A stretch of DNA of 64,000 nucleotides from Marinobacter sp. S6332 (lineage in GTDB: Bacteria > Pseudomonadota > Gammaproteobacteria > Pseudomonadales > Oleiphilaceae): the NCBI RefSeq assembly GCF_023016045.1, contig NZ_JALKAP010000003.1, forward strand, positions 363,308 to 427,307, read 5' to 3'. Positions 54,095 to 62,355 of the stretch are shown here, piece after piece. A program made the translations under genes and the position numbers. The number at the start of each line of letters is the position of its first letter. Position 1 is the stretch's first letter. A model generated the notes under the pieces. That model did no database searches, was not told the origin of the DNA, and saw nothing but the letters and a program-made list of their open reading frames with translations.

Positions 54095-54949
54095 ATGGCA
54101 TCCCGCGACCAGTTTCAGCGTTTTATATTTGAACACAGCCAGGTGCGCGGAGCCTGGGTTCAGCTTAACGAAAGCTTTCTGGAAATAACCAATCAGGCGC
54201 CCTACCCCGAGTCCGTTCGCGGCCTGCTTGGCGAGGCGCTAGTAGCCAGCATCGTAATGAGTAGCAGTTTAAAGTTCGAGGGCACCCTATCCATTCAGGC
54301 GCAAGGCGAAGGCCCGCTTCGGACACTCATGGCCGAATGCAGCCATGACCGGAAAATCCGTGGCCTAGCGCGATTTGATGAGCAGGCCATAAGCGAAGAC
54401 AGTTTCCACAACCTGCTGGGCGATGGTCGCATGGCCATTACTATTACCCCTAGACAGGGCAACCGCTATCAGGGTGTTGTGCCCCGGGAGCGCGAAACCC
54501 TCGCCGGTTGTCTTGAAGAGTATTTTGAGCGCTCGGAGCAAATCCCCACAAGCCTGTTTCTATTTTCCAATGAAAACGGCGCTGCTGGCTTAATGCTCCA
54601 ACGTCTACCCGGTGCTACCGAGGAGGACAACGAGCTTTGGGAGCGGGTCAATCACCTTGCGCGCACTGTTGAAGCTGCCGAGTTGCTTGAATTAGATAGC
54701 GAAACCCTACTACACCGCTTGTTTAACGAAGAAACCGTTCGGCTTTTCGACGCCGAGCCGGTAGCGTTTCAGTGCAGCTGCTCCAGAGACAGAACCCTCG
54801 TCGCGCTAGAAGCCATAGGCAAAGACGAGTGTTACAGCATACTGGAGGAGCAAGGCGCCATCGATATGGATTGCCAGTTCTGCCACGCACACTATCGCTT
54901 CGATAGAAACGATATAGATCACCTTTTCGCTGGCCACACGCTACACTAA
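54095..54949 (+). CDS. hslO: Redox-regulated chaperone Hsp33
   Basis: Oxidation-activated holdase of 284 residues. The zinc-binding cysteines are intact as CSC (FQCSCSRD) and CQFC near the C-terminus, the redox switch. The N-terminal domain has GLLGEALVAS and QAQGEGPLRTLMAEC. The ATG at 54095 has GGAG upstream and gives the normal MASRDQFQRF start; an ATG at 53999 inside hslR would add 32 unrelated residues. Confidence 0.96.
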   Translation: MASRDQFQRFIFEHSQVRGAWVQLNESFLEITNQAPYPESVRGLLGEALVASIVMSSSLKFEGTLSIQAQGEGPLRTLMAECSHDRKIRGLARFDEQAISEDSFHNLLGDGRMAITITPRQGNRYQGVVPRERETLAGCLEEYFERSEQIPTSLFLFSNENGAAGLMLQRLPGATEEDNELWERVNHLARTVEAAELLELDSETLLHRLFNEETVRLFDAEPVAFQCSCSRDRTLVALEAIGKDECYSILEEQGAIDMDCQFCHAHYRFDRNDIDHLFAGHTLH

Positions 54950-55123
54950 GCTTGGTTACGAATTCGCCCGGAAGCCAGCAATCATGCGGCTTCTGGAGCA
55001 GTCGTTTTTTACCGGCGCCTCTGGCATAATAGCGCGCCTGAATTGACCCGATTGTTCAGATTTCCGTCAATTTTGGGCAGGCGGCCTGAGCAGTCACTAA
55101 GACATCCCGAGGGCGAGGTCGAA

Positions 55124-56659
55124 GTGAGCAACACTTATAATGATCTGAGTACAGCACAGCTGGTAGAGCAAGCACTGGCGCGCAACGAAGGCCAGCTGGC
55201 TTCCAACGGTTCACTAGTCGTTAAGACCGGCGAACGCACCGGCAGATCCCCTATGGATCGCTATATTGTCGAAGAACCAAGCACCTCTGACAGCATCCAC
55301 TGGGGGCCGATCAACCGCCCGTTCGATGCGGATAAATTCGATGCTCTTTGGGATCGTGTAGAGGCCTACATTGCTGAAAAAGACAGCTTTGTTTCCTTAG
55401 TGCACGTAGGCTCAGACCCTGAGCACTATTTGCCCGTGAAGATGACCACCGAGACCGCTTGGCAAAACTTGTTTGGTCGCAATCTGTTCATTCGCCCGGA
55501 AAGCTACAACCAGGCTGATAAGCAAGAGTGGCAGATTCTGAACGCTGCCAACTTTGAATGCGTACCAGAACGTGACGGCACCAACAGCGATGGCTGCGTG
55601 ATCATTAACTTCGCCCGTCGCAAAGTGCTTCTAGCCGGCATGCATTACGCAGGCGAGATGAAAAAAGCCATGTTCTCCGTGCAGAACTTTCTGCTTCCGG
55701 AAAAAGACGTACTCCCGATGCACTGTTCTGCCAACGTAGGTGAAGACGGCGAAACCTGCCTGTTCTTCGGCCTCTCCGGCACCGGTAAAACCACCCTGTC
55801 TGCCGACCCGCACCGTTTCCTGATCGGTGATGATGAACACGGCTGGGGCCCGGGTACCGTGTTCAACATCGAAGGCGGCTGCTACGCCAAATGCATCGAC
55901 CTAAGCAAGAAGAACGAGCCCATCATCTGGGACGCTATCCGCTTCGGTGCCATTGTTGAAAACGTCACTATTGACCAGGAAACCCGTGAGCCGGATTACA
56001 ACGACGTTTCACTAACCGAAAACTCCCGTTGTGCCTACCCGCTTGAGCACGTCGAAAAACGCGTGCTGGAAAACCGTGCAGGTGAGCCCTCGCACATTGT
56101 ATTCCTGACTTGCGACATGACCGGTGTTCTGCCCCCAGTGTCTATCCTGAGCCGTGAAGGCGCGGCCTACCACTTCCTAAGCGGCTACACCGCCTTGGTT
56201 GGCTCTACGGAAATGGGGTCATCGTCCAAGCTCAAATCCACCTTCTCTACATGTTTCGGCGCTCCATTCTTCCCGCGCCCGGCTGGCGTTTACGCAGAGC
56301 TGCTGATGAAGCGCATCGACGAATACGGCAGTAAGGTCTTCCTAGTAAACACCGGCTGGACTGGCGGTTCCTACGGCGAAGGCACACGCTTCAGCATACC
56401 GACGACCCGTGCGATTATTAGCGGAATTCAAAACGGCGACTTGGATGACGTTGAAACCGAACACTTGCCCACCCTCAATGTGAGCGTTCCAAAGCAAGTA
56501 CCGGGTGTTGATACCGCCCTACTGAACCCACGCAACACTTGGGCTAGCAAAGACGCCTACGACAAAAAAGCAGAAGAGCTGATCAACCAGTTCGTGGAAA
56601 ACTTCAAGAAGTTTGATGTTTCCGACTCAATTGTCGCAGCCGGTCCAAAACTGCAGTAA
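55124..56659 (+). CDS. pckA: Phosphoenolpyruvate carboxykinase (ATP)
   Basis: Gluconeogenic enzyme of 511 residues converting oxaloacetate and ATP to PEP. The kinase-type P-loop is [13 protein letters not shown] near residue 218; [38 protein letters not shown] and the [11 protein letters not shown] block are conserved. The GTG at 55124 gives the length and start of pseudomonad homologues; a TTG at 55043 would add 27 atypical residues. A cataat -10-like box lies near 55026. Confidence 0.95.
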   Translation: MSNTYNDLSTAQLVEQALARNEGQLASNGSLVVKTGERTGRSPMDRYIVEEPSTSDSIHWGPINRPFDADKFDALWDRVEAYIAEKDSFVSLVHVGSDPEHYLPVKMTTETAWQNLFGRNLFIRPESYNQADKQEWQILNAANFECVPERDGTNSDGCVIINFARRKVLLAGMHYAGEMKKAMFSVQNFLLPEKDVLPMHCSANVGEDGETCLFFGLSGTGKTTLSADPHRFLIGDDEHGWGPGTVFNIEGGCYAKCIDLSKKNEPIIWDAIRFGAIVENVTIDQETREPDYNDVSLTENSRCAYPLEHVEKRVLENRAGEPSHIVFLTCDMTGVLPPVSILSREGAAYHFLSGYTALVGSTEMGSSSKLKSTFSTCFGAPFFPRPAGVYAELLMKRIDEYGSKVFLVNTGWTGGSYGEGTRFSIPTTRAIISGIQNGDLDDVETEHLPTLNVSVPKQVPGVDTALLNPRNTWASKDAYDKKAEELINQFVENFKKFDVSDSIVAAGPKLQ

Positions 56660-56665
56660 AACTAT

Positions 56666-56702
56666 CGGGCACAAAAGACTCTGATTGAGTTTTTTGTGCC
56701 CG
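56666..56702. terminator. Terminator hairpin after pckA
   Basis: Eleven-base perfect arms (cgggcacaaaa / ttttgtgcccg) with a small inner stem (actc / gagt), starting seven bases after the pckA stop and lying between convergent genes. The T run is inside the stem on both strands rather than after it. Confidence 0.6.
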
Positions 56703-56734
56703 CACCTTACGACGTCCCCGTACGAAAACGCAGA

Positions 56735-57040
56735 TCAATCCAGATAGACGAACAGCTCTCTGCCTTCAATTTTGTCTGCGATATCCACAATTAACTTGTC
56801 CACGGTATCAGGCACAGCCCACGGCTTTTGATAGGCGTAAAGCCACAACTCCGTAAGCAGATTGGCAAAGGGATCCTGCTGCGCATCAACGATCGCACGC
56901 AACGCTTCCTTAGCATAGGTGGCGTGGGGCAAAAACGCCTCGCTTTCTGGCGCCCCGGACTCATCAAGCCTCGGCGTGGCCGTAAAAACGACCGGCTGAT
57001 TCAACTCATTGCGCAAATAGAACGAATCATCTAGCGACAT
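56735..57040 (-). CDS. Hypothetical protein
   Basis: Acidic protein of 101 residues, not recognised. No signal or membrane helix. The sequence is well balanced and looks coding (PHATYAKEALRAIVDAQQDP, LLTELWLYAYQKPWAVP). It lies alone between pckA and the lipase patch. Confidence 0.6.
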   Translation of the reverse strand: MSLDDSFYLRNELNQPVVFTATPRLDESGAPESEAFLPHATYAKEALRAIVDAQQDPFANLLTELWLYAYQKPWAVPDTVDKLIVDIADKIEGRELFVYLD

Positions 57041-57143
57041 AGCGATTATTCCTAAGTCCTTTGTAAGGCAGTTTGGACAGCTCGATAAAAGTGGCCATTC
57101 AGCCAGCCTTAGCGACCCTGTACCTGCCTACATATCCTTATGG

Positions 57144-57650
57144 TTAGGGTTTCAATTTACAGATACTACCAATGATGTGCTCAAAACCCGGACTATCTGA
57201 AATAGGGAAATAGTAGTCAGCTTGCTCATTCGCAATATCGCAATCAAGACGCCCCAGAAGATCAGCAATCATAGGTTCCGGCGTAATCTGATCTGTTGTG
57301 TACTGCCACAGAATATAAAACTCACCCTGATACCATGCAGCCACCACCTGCCGAAGCCGAGCCTCTACCAGAGGTTTACCGGGAGTATTCGATCGAGCTC
57401 TCCATCTGGGAAAAGCAAAGTGCCCACTTACACCTGTCACAGTCGTTTCGGTTTCCACGTCGTCATAGGTCGCTTCTCTTATGATCTCCACGCCTTCCAG
57501 AGGCTCCCCATTCTGAAAAAGCTGGCCTTCGACTATAGGGAAAAGCTCAACATCATATTTTTTGAGGAAACCAAACATTTCTGCATAGGCCTCTGTCGCC
57601 ATTGAAACGCTCGATACAACGACAGACAAAATGCACAGGTACTTGAGCAA
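57144..57650 (-). CDS. Exported protein flanking lipase, paralogue 1
   Basis: Protein of 168 residues with a signal peptide cleaved near AYA/EMFGF. The mature part opens MFGFLKKYDVELFPIVEGQL, includes a carboxypeptidase-regulatory-like beta segment (GEPLEGVEIIRE, GVSGHFAFP) and has two late cysteines. It is a paralogue of the gene at 58854 on the other side of the lipase; both resemble the family I know as DUF6795, though I am unsure. Start is TTG, seven bases after the lipase stop, with no clear ribosome site, so translation may be coupled. A candidate periplasmic immunity protein by position. Confidence 0.7.
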   Translation of the reverse strand: MLKYLCILSVVVSSVSMATEAYAEMFGFLKKYDVELFPIVEGQLFQNGEPLEGVEIIREATYDDVETETTVTGVSGHFAFPRWRARSNTPGKPLVEARLRQVVAAWYQGEFYILWQYTTDQITPEPMIADLLGRLDCDIANEQADYYFPISDSPGFEHIIGSICKLKP

Positions 57651-57657
57651 GCTTATA

Positions 57658-58833
57658 TCAAGTGCGCTCTATAGCCTGACGAACGGCCCGATATAGCGCC
57701 CCAGCTGTCTGATCAAAAACCCAACGAATGAAGCGAAAAGTCAGGTCGGTTACTGTGGTAACGGCAACCCTAGCAAAGGCCAGCATATGCCCCAAAAGCC
57801 CCCTTGCCTGATTCGCAAAACGACTGGATGCGGCAGCAATCTGCTCTAACGTTCTTGCCAATAGGTCGTAAAAAGTCAGCGTCGGGCTTATTGCAGCTTG
57901 CGCCACCACGGCAGCGTAGTAGCCCGAGTCTCGAAGCAGTGTGATTAGGGCTGCCGACAGTTTATCGGCCCACTGGCTGGAAAAGAATGCTTCATTGCGG
58001 CGCTCATACTCAAGACGAACCGGCCGATTCAAGTTACTTTCGGAGCGCCGATGTAGCTGAGACCAGTCTTCAACGTTTGCGGTATTGCGATAGCCGGGAA
58101 CATCGTCTTCACTCATTCCGTGCGCGGTGACACTAATTCCTGTGCCACCGTCCAAACGATACTCAGCCCCACTGGTTGGCGCATGAACAAAAGGCCAAAG
58201 CGGTACATTCGGAACAGGGTCGGCACCGTGGGTACAACGATGAAGGGCATGAACACCTTCCGACGCGGATCGAGAATAACCAATCATTCCAACTCTGGGC
58301 GCGCCAAAGGTGTAAAGATTTACCGGTTGCCGGTAGCGACTTCTAACCCAATCCGCAGTGAGCGAAGCCAGCGCCCCCCCCAGACTATGGCCGACGCAAT
58401 GAATACCTCGCACCGGCCCCTGAGCTATTGCTGGCGTTAGCAGGCGGTCAAGTGCCGGCTTCATACTCTCAAACGTAGCGTTAAAGCCCGCATGAACAGA
58501 GCTACCATTAACCGACGTCGATATCCCAACGTTCCCATTGGTCAGCCAGTCATGACTAGTCGCCGTGCCACGCACAGCGATCACATGGTGCCCCTCAAAA
58601 CTCTGTTTTCCGTTCGCGAGGAAAGCAAATCCGGATGTCTTTCGAAACAACCCAAATACCCCACCCGTGCGACCGGTTACAGGGCCACCTGATAGCTCCA
58701 GATCGAAAGCGCGCGATAGTGAAAGGTGCGCCACTGGAACGCGATAATTACCCTCGGTATTGGGCGCTCGAATCTGATAAACAAGTTCCGCGAACTCTGA
58801 CGCCATCCTTGGAGATATAGCTTTCATCTGCAT
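57658..58833 (-). CDS. Class 3 lipase, candidate secreted effector
   Basis: Alpha/beta-hydrolase of 391 residues. The nucleophile elbow is VGHSLGGALASL with S150; the acid is probably in HRCTHGADPVPNVPLWPF, and AHGMSEDDVPGYR supplies a histidine. This is the lipase_3 pattern. Residues 295-391 form amphipathic helices that may contact membranes. There is no signal peptide although the neighbours on both sides are exported, the usual layout for type VI lipase effectors and their immunity proteins. AAAGGA precedes two close ATGs (58833, 58827). No secretion gene is in the window, so effector status is inferred. Confidence 0.8.
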   Translation of the reverse strand: MQMKAISPRMASEFAELVYQIRAPNTEGNYRVPVAHLSLSRAFDLELSGGPVTGRTGGVFGLFRKTSGFAFLANGKQSFEGHHVIAVRGTATSHDWLTNGNVGISTSVNGSSVHAGFNATFESMKPALDRLLTPAIAQGPVRGIHCVGHSLGGALASLTADWVRSRYRQPVNLYTFGAPRVGMIGYSRSASEGVHALHRCTHGADPVPNVPLWPFVHAPTSGAEYRLDGGTGISVTAHGMSEDDVPGYRNTANVEDWSQLHRRSESNLNRPVRLEYERRNEAFFSSQWADKLSAALITLLRDSGYYAAVVAQAAISPTLTFYDLLARTLEQIAAASSRFANQARGLLGHMLAFARVAVTTVTDLTFRFIRWVFDQTAGALYRAVRQAIERT

Positions 58834-58853
58834 AATCCTTTGCTTGTTTTAAG

Positions 58854-59354
58854 TTACCAGCGACAAATACTGAAAACGCTATGGGGAAACTCCGGTCGCT
58901 CGACATTCTCAAAAACCTGCTCTTTTTCCGGAGTTGTAAGTTCACATTTCATACCAGCTAAACGCTGAGATAGAGCTTCCCGGGGAGTGATTCCGCCAGG
59001 GACTGCGTACCAAAGCAGGTAGTTTTTTCCCTCATAATCCAAACCAATCACCTGACGGACTCGCGTCTCGTCTCCCAATTGATTTGGTCTTCGTGACTCT
59101 AGATTTTTCTCTGGGAAGGCAAAGCGCCCTCCCGCATCGGTAAGAGCCTTATCCTTGTACTCTTGGTCGTAATCAAGAGTTCTATACACCTCAATTCCCA
59201 CCAAAGGCTGCCCATTTAGGGTTACAACGCCCTCAACCGGTGGAGAAAGATGAACAGTTGTTTTTTTCGTAAACCCAAACATACCTGCGTAAACCCCAGT
59301 CGCCATTAAAACGGCCAATGCAATAACAGAAAAAATCCAGAAGCGCTTAAACAA
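58854..59354 (-). CDS. Exported protein flanking lipase, paralogue 2
   Basis: Protein of 166 residues. Signal peptide (VIALAVLMATGVYAG) then MFGFTKKTTVHLSPPVEGVV, a beta segment with GQPLVGIEVYRTLDYD and DAGGRFAFPEK, and a C-terminal half with two cysteines. It aligns along its length with the gene at 57144. It is first in the three-gene unit, 20 bases ahead of the lipase. Function is not established; candidate lipase immunity protein. Confidence 0.7.
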   Translation of the reverse strand: MFKRFWIFSVIALAVLMATGVYAGMFGFTKKTTVHLSPPVEGVVTLNGQPLVGIEVYRTLDYDQEYKDKALTDAGGRFAFPEKNLESRRPNQLGDETRVRQVIGLDYEGKNYLLWYAVPGGITPREALSQRLAGMKCELTTPEKEQVFENVERPEFPHSVFSICRW

Positions 59355-59768
59355 GACAACACCGTCCCGGAACAGAAGGCACAGAGTCAGTAGATGAAGA
59401 ACATTGGTGTTTTGAGGCAGGGTACTTTCAAATCAATTAACGATGTGCTGAAAGTAACTACATGTTCTAAATCCCTGAACGTAACGCCTTCCTGGCTAAT
59501 TTGAAAATCAACATTAATGTAGGCTGTATTGGGTGTCAATTGTTGGAGGCGTTATTTTTATATTAACGAGCCATGTGCAACCGAAGGCGTCATTGACAGT
59601 CTTAAGAGTGCCGCCTATTGTCCACCTCAGGATGCCGGCCCAGATCACATGGAAGGATCGCACGCGCCAATCTCTTCCCTGCCAGTCAAAGTGTAGGTAT
59701 CCGTAAAAATTCTACAGCTCGCTCATTGCTGGGCTCTGCTTCTGAACCAAAAGAGATAAGGATATCCA
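59355..59768 (+). other. Divergent spacer of the effector-like genes
   Basis: About 414 bases between the lipase unit and the cell-wall peptidase gene. I see no supported gene; a 65-codon reading at 59618 overlaps the peptidase start in another frame. The left half is AT-rich and probably drives the lipase unit. The right half holds the promoter listed at 59593 and about 150 bases of leader. Confidence 0.5.
59593..59621 (+). promoter_or_regulatory. Sigma-70-type promoter before peptidase gene
   Basis: TTGACA (perfect -35), a 17-base spacer and TATTGT (-10, four of six). It points toward the peptidase-lipoprotein pair, about 140 bases upstream of the ATG. Confidence 0.6.
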
Positions 59769-60644
59769 ATGGCAAGGTCTTCATGTTTCGGCCCGTTCGA
59801 GCTCAAGAGTGGTGACAGTGACAAAAAACAAATTTTTGGCGGCCATCGGCGCCCGAACGCTGCAAGCTATGTCACCGCATTGCAGGAGGCTCTGCGAGCG
59901 GTAGACATTCCCTTAGCCATTGTGGATGGTCAATTCGGGCCCGGCACCGAGCAGGCGCTCAAAATGTTCCAGTGGTGCCTCACAGCGCATCCCTACAGGC
60001 GATTCAATCAGTCTTTAGTAACCGACACCTGCAAGGTCACTCAGGCCTTAAGCGGGCGACTGGACACCCAGACAGCCAGTGAGCTTAACCGATGGACCGC
60101 CCAAGGCTATGTCAGTACAGGCGACCTTATACGGTTAGACAGCAAACAACTGGACCACGTCGAAGTCGGCGTTGGTTTCCGAGTACTGAGCCACGTGTCG
60201 GTTTGTGAGGGCGACGTAGTGCTTTCCGCAGCTGCCGCTGACCTGCTCAGCACTGCCAACAAAAAAGCCGGTGAACGCTGTGTGAAGCTAGTGCTAAATC
60301 AGGCGTTTCGGGTAAATGGCGTACCGGTTTCCGGTGCCGTGGTAACCCCGGCAACCCGCTCTCAACATTTGATTGGCCACGCTATCGACTGCAACATTGT
60401 TGATGGCAGCAACTGGAACAACAGCCGCACTTTTGCCGCCGGTCGACAGACCGAAGGGGCAACCAACTTTATCGACGATATGAAAAACGCTGGTTACCGC
60501 TGGGGCGGAAATTTTTCCAATCCCGATACGCCCCACTTCGACAAACGGCTGAACCCCTATGGCGATGCCTATGAATTCAAGTTCTTCTTCAACCAGCGCA
60601 CCATCGCCAATAATCACCCGATACCTCTCAAGAACCTAAATTGA
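59769..60644 (+). CDS. Peptidoglycan-binding protein with M15 peptidase domain
   Basis: Protein of 291 residues without signal peptide. Residues 30-110 resemble a peptidoglycan-binding domain (VTALQEALRAVD, VDGQFGPGTEQALKMFQ). Residues 140-285 match the D-Ala-D-Ala carboxypeptidase/endolysin M15 fold: SQHLIGHAID gives zinc ligands H200 and D207, and PHFD supplies H256. It should cleave peptide stems of cell wall. AAGGAT precedes the ATG. It is followed two bases later by a lipoprotein gene. A wall-active enzyme lacking a signal peptide next to an exported partner suggests an antibacterial effector with immunity protein; a phage-type endolysin is the alternative. Confidence 0.8.
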   Translation: MARSSCFGPFELKSGDSDKKQIFGGHRRPNAASYVTALQEALRAVDIPLAIVDGQFGPGTEQALKMFQWCLTAHPYRRFNQSLVTDTCKVTQALSGRLDTQTASELNRWTAQGYVSTGDLIRLDSKQLDHVEVGVGFRVLSHVSVCEGDVVLSAAAADLLSTANKKAGERCVKLVLNQAFRVNGVPVSGAVVTPATRSQHLIGHAIDCNIVDGSNWNNSRTFAAGRQTEGATNFIDDMKNAGYRWGGNFSNPDTPHFDKRLNPYGDAYEFKFFFNQRTIANNHPIPLKNLN

Positions 60645-60646
60645 CC

Positions 60647-61138
60647 ATGAAGCTACTACGTTCATCAATTACTCTAGGGCTGGCGCTATTGATATCCGCC
60701 TGCGCGTCGGCCGATACCGCCACCCATCCACTGGTGGAGGCCTGGCATGCAGGCAAAGCCATCGTCATCACTACCAGCCCCAATCCTGACAACACCGACG
60801 AGACTTATGGCGACTTCGCGTACTATCTCAACAACTTTGCCGCTTCTGCTGGTGATCACTGGGCTTTTTTTGTACTAGACCCGCAGGCAACGACCCCCAA
60901 ACTCCCGATCGAGTTTGGTTTTACCCTCACCCACTACTCTGTCGTTTTCATTAAACAGAATGAAGCTCAAGGTTACCTCTACCCCGGCCCTATTCTGGAG
61001 CCTCAGGTGTACGACTTTGTTCAACGACGATTTGAAGGACGGGACATTCCAGATTACCTCCATCAGTTCAGTCCGGATGAGGTGCTGGTAGACTTTGAAA
61101 AGGAGAATGGACTACTCAGAGTTGATGCAAAAACATAA
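60647..61138 (+). CDS. Lipoprotein, candidate immunity partner of M15 enzyme
   Basis: Protein of 163 residues with a lipoprotein signal (LGLALLISAC, lipobox cysteine at about residue 20). The mature part is unrecognised: HPLVEAWHAGKAIVITTSPN, YGDFAYYLNNFAAS, QVYDFVQRRFEGRDIP. The ATG at 60647 is two bases after the peptidase stop, so the genes are coupled. Periplasmic location puts it where the peptidase substrate is, which fits protection from it (inference). Confidence 0.7.
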   Translation: MKLLRSSITLGLALLISACASADTATHPLVEAWHAGKAIVITTSPNPDNTDETYGDFAYYLNNFAASAGDHWAFFVLDPQATTPKLPIEFGFTLTHYSVVFIKQNEAQGYLYPGPILEPQVYDFVQRRFEGRDIPDYLHQFSPDEVLVDFEKENGLLRVDAKT

Positions 61139-61223
61139 CCCGCCGGGATTTGCACGCCATGCGGGAGCAGTTTAGCTCCATTTTCACAGCCTCAGAAAAG
61201 CTGGCAGAGCGAGGGGAGTAGGT

Positions 61224-61703
61224 ATGTTAGACCTGCACTATGAACGGTGGCTAGCACTGTTCCCAGAAGCCCCAAAAGACCTAGCGGCGACCGCTTATAA
61301 ACGTTTACGCGCGCATTACGCAGAACCCCACCGTACCTACCATAATTTTCAGCATATTGACGCGTGCCTCCGCCACTTGGATAGCGTCAGAGATCAACTG
61401 ACAAATTTTCACGCTATCGAGATGGCCATCTGGTATCACGACGTCATCTACGACACCCACAAAATCGATAATGAAGCACAAAGCGCGAACTATGCCTTTG
61501 AGACACTCGCAAAACTGAATATCTCTGAAGAGAATCGTAACCTTGTCCATAAACTGATCATGGCAACTAAGCACCCCAGCATTCCTGACTCTTTGGAAGA
61601 GCGCTACGTCCTCGACATAGACCTTTCCATTTTAGGCACATCACCTGAAATTTATGATGTGTATGAAAGTAAGCGCTCCACGAACCCCATCTTAACCACC
61701 TGA
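61224..61703 (+). pseudogene. HD-superfamily phosphohydrolase truncated by IS66
   Basis: The reading shows the predicted metal-dependent HD hydrolase family: RTYHNFQHIDACLRHLDSV, IWYHDVIYDTHKIDNE, and LDIDLSILGTSPEIYDVYE. Family members run on for about 50 to 70 more residues. Native sequence stops at base 61668, where the left inverted repeat of the IS66 element begins; the last residues and stop (61701-61703) come from the element. The rest of the gene is expected beyond base 64000. The protein lacks its C-terminal helices and is probably inactive. Confidence 0.85.
61669..61685 (+). repeat. IS66 left terminal inverted repeat
   Basis: Reads gtaagcgctccacgaac and is the exact reverse complement of 63984-64000. 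It interrupts the HD hydrolase reading frame. Confidence 0.95.
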
Positions 61704-61747
61704 CCGGAATTCGCCAGAATCAAAGCCTCTCAATAAGGAGGCTGACG

Positions 61748-61960
61748 ATGAATCACCAACTCACATCCACTCAGGCATTTTGGCTGGGGCACCTGCACCA
61801 CGCGTTTTCATTGGGCCAGTCACTGAGTCGTTATGCTCATGAACAAGGATTGAGCTTCGCCGATCTGATGGTCTGGCGGCAGCGACTGATGATCCAGAAG
61901 ATTGTTGTTCCCGACATGCACCGCCCCAATCGCTTTGTCAGTGTGGCGGTGGTCTCATGA
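61748..61960 (+). CDS. tnpA: IS66 accessory protein TnpA
   Basis: Small first protein of the IS66 element, 70 residues, shorter than many IS66 TnpA proteins of about 100-130. A helix-turn-helix-like region (LGQSLSRYAHEQGLSFADLMVWRQRL) is seen. AAGGAG precedes the ATG. The stop overlaps the tnpB start (ATGA). It is needed with TnpB for transposition in studied IS66 members. Confidence 0.85.
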   Translation: MNHQLTSTQAFWLGHLHHAFSLGQSLSRYAHEQGLSFADLMVWRQRLMIQKIVVPDMHRPNRFVSVAVVS

Positions 61961-62313
61961 TGCGTCCAGAACTGACGATGTCGGTTTACCTATGCCGGGA
62001 GCCGGTCGACATGCGTAAATCCATCGACGGGCTATCGCTGCTGGTTCAGGAGGCGATGGAACTGAATCCCTTCGATGAAGCGGTCTTCGTATTCTGCAAT
62101 CGCCAACGCGACAAGGTCAAGATTCTGGCTTGGGAGCGGAATGGCTTTGTACTCTGGTATAAGCGTCTGGAACGGGAACGATTTAAGTGGCCCGACACAG
62201 TGGGTGACGATGTTATGACCCTGTCAGGCCAACAACTGAACTGGCTTCTGGACGGTTACGACATTGCCCAGATGCAGCCTCATAAACCCTTATTTTTTGA
62301 CGCCGCTGGTTGA
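61957..62313 (+). CDS. tnpB: IS66 accessory protein TnpB (Orf2)
   Basis: Protein of 118 residues of the IS66 Orf2 type, unrelated to the RNA-guided TnpB. Clear family signatures: VYLCREPVDMRKSIDGLSLLV, DKVKILAWERNGFVLWYKRLE and FKWP. It overlaps tnpA by four bases. Confidence 0.95.
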   Translation: MMRPELTMSVYLCREPVDMRKSIDGLSLLVQEAMELNPFDEAVFVFCNRQRDKVKILAWERNGFVLWYKRLERERFKWPDTVGDDVMTLSGQQLNWLLDGYDIAQMQPHKPLFFDAAG

Positions 62314-62355
62314 TTTCAAGGTGCTGATTTGTAGGCGTTTTGATACAATAGTTTC

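Noticed and set aside
61159..61221. 20-codon ORF just before the HD hydrolase
   Set aside because: The frame reads plausibly (MREQFSSIFTASEKLAERGE) and may be a remnant of a gene end, but it is too short to support.
61957..62313. TnpB as an RNA-guided nuclease
   Set aside because: This is the IS66 Orf2 protein, which shares only the name; no RuvC motifs or omega RNA are expected.
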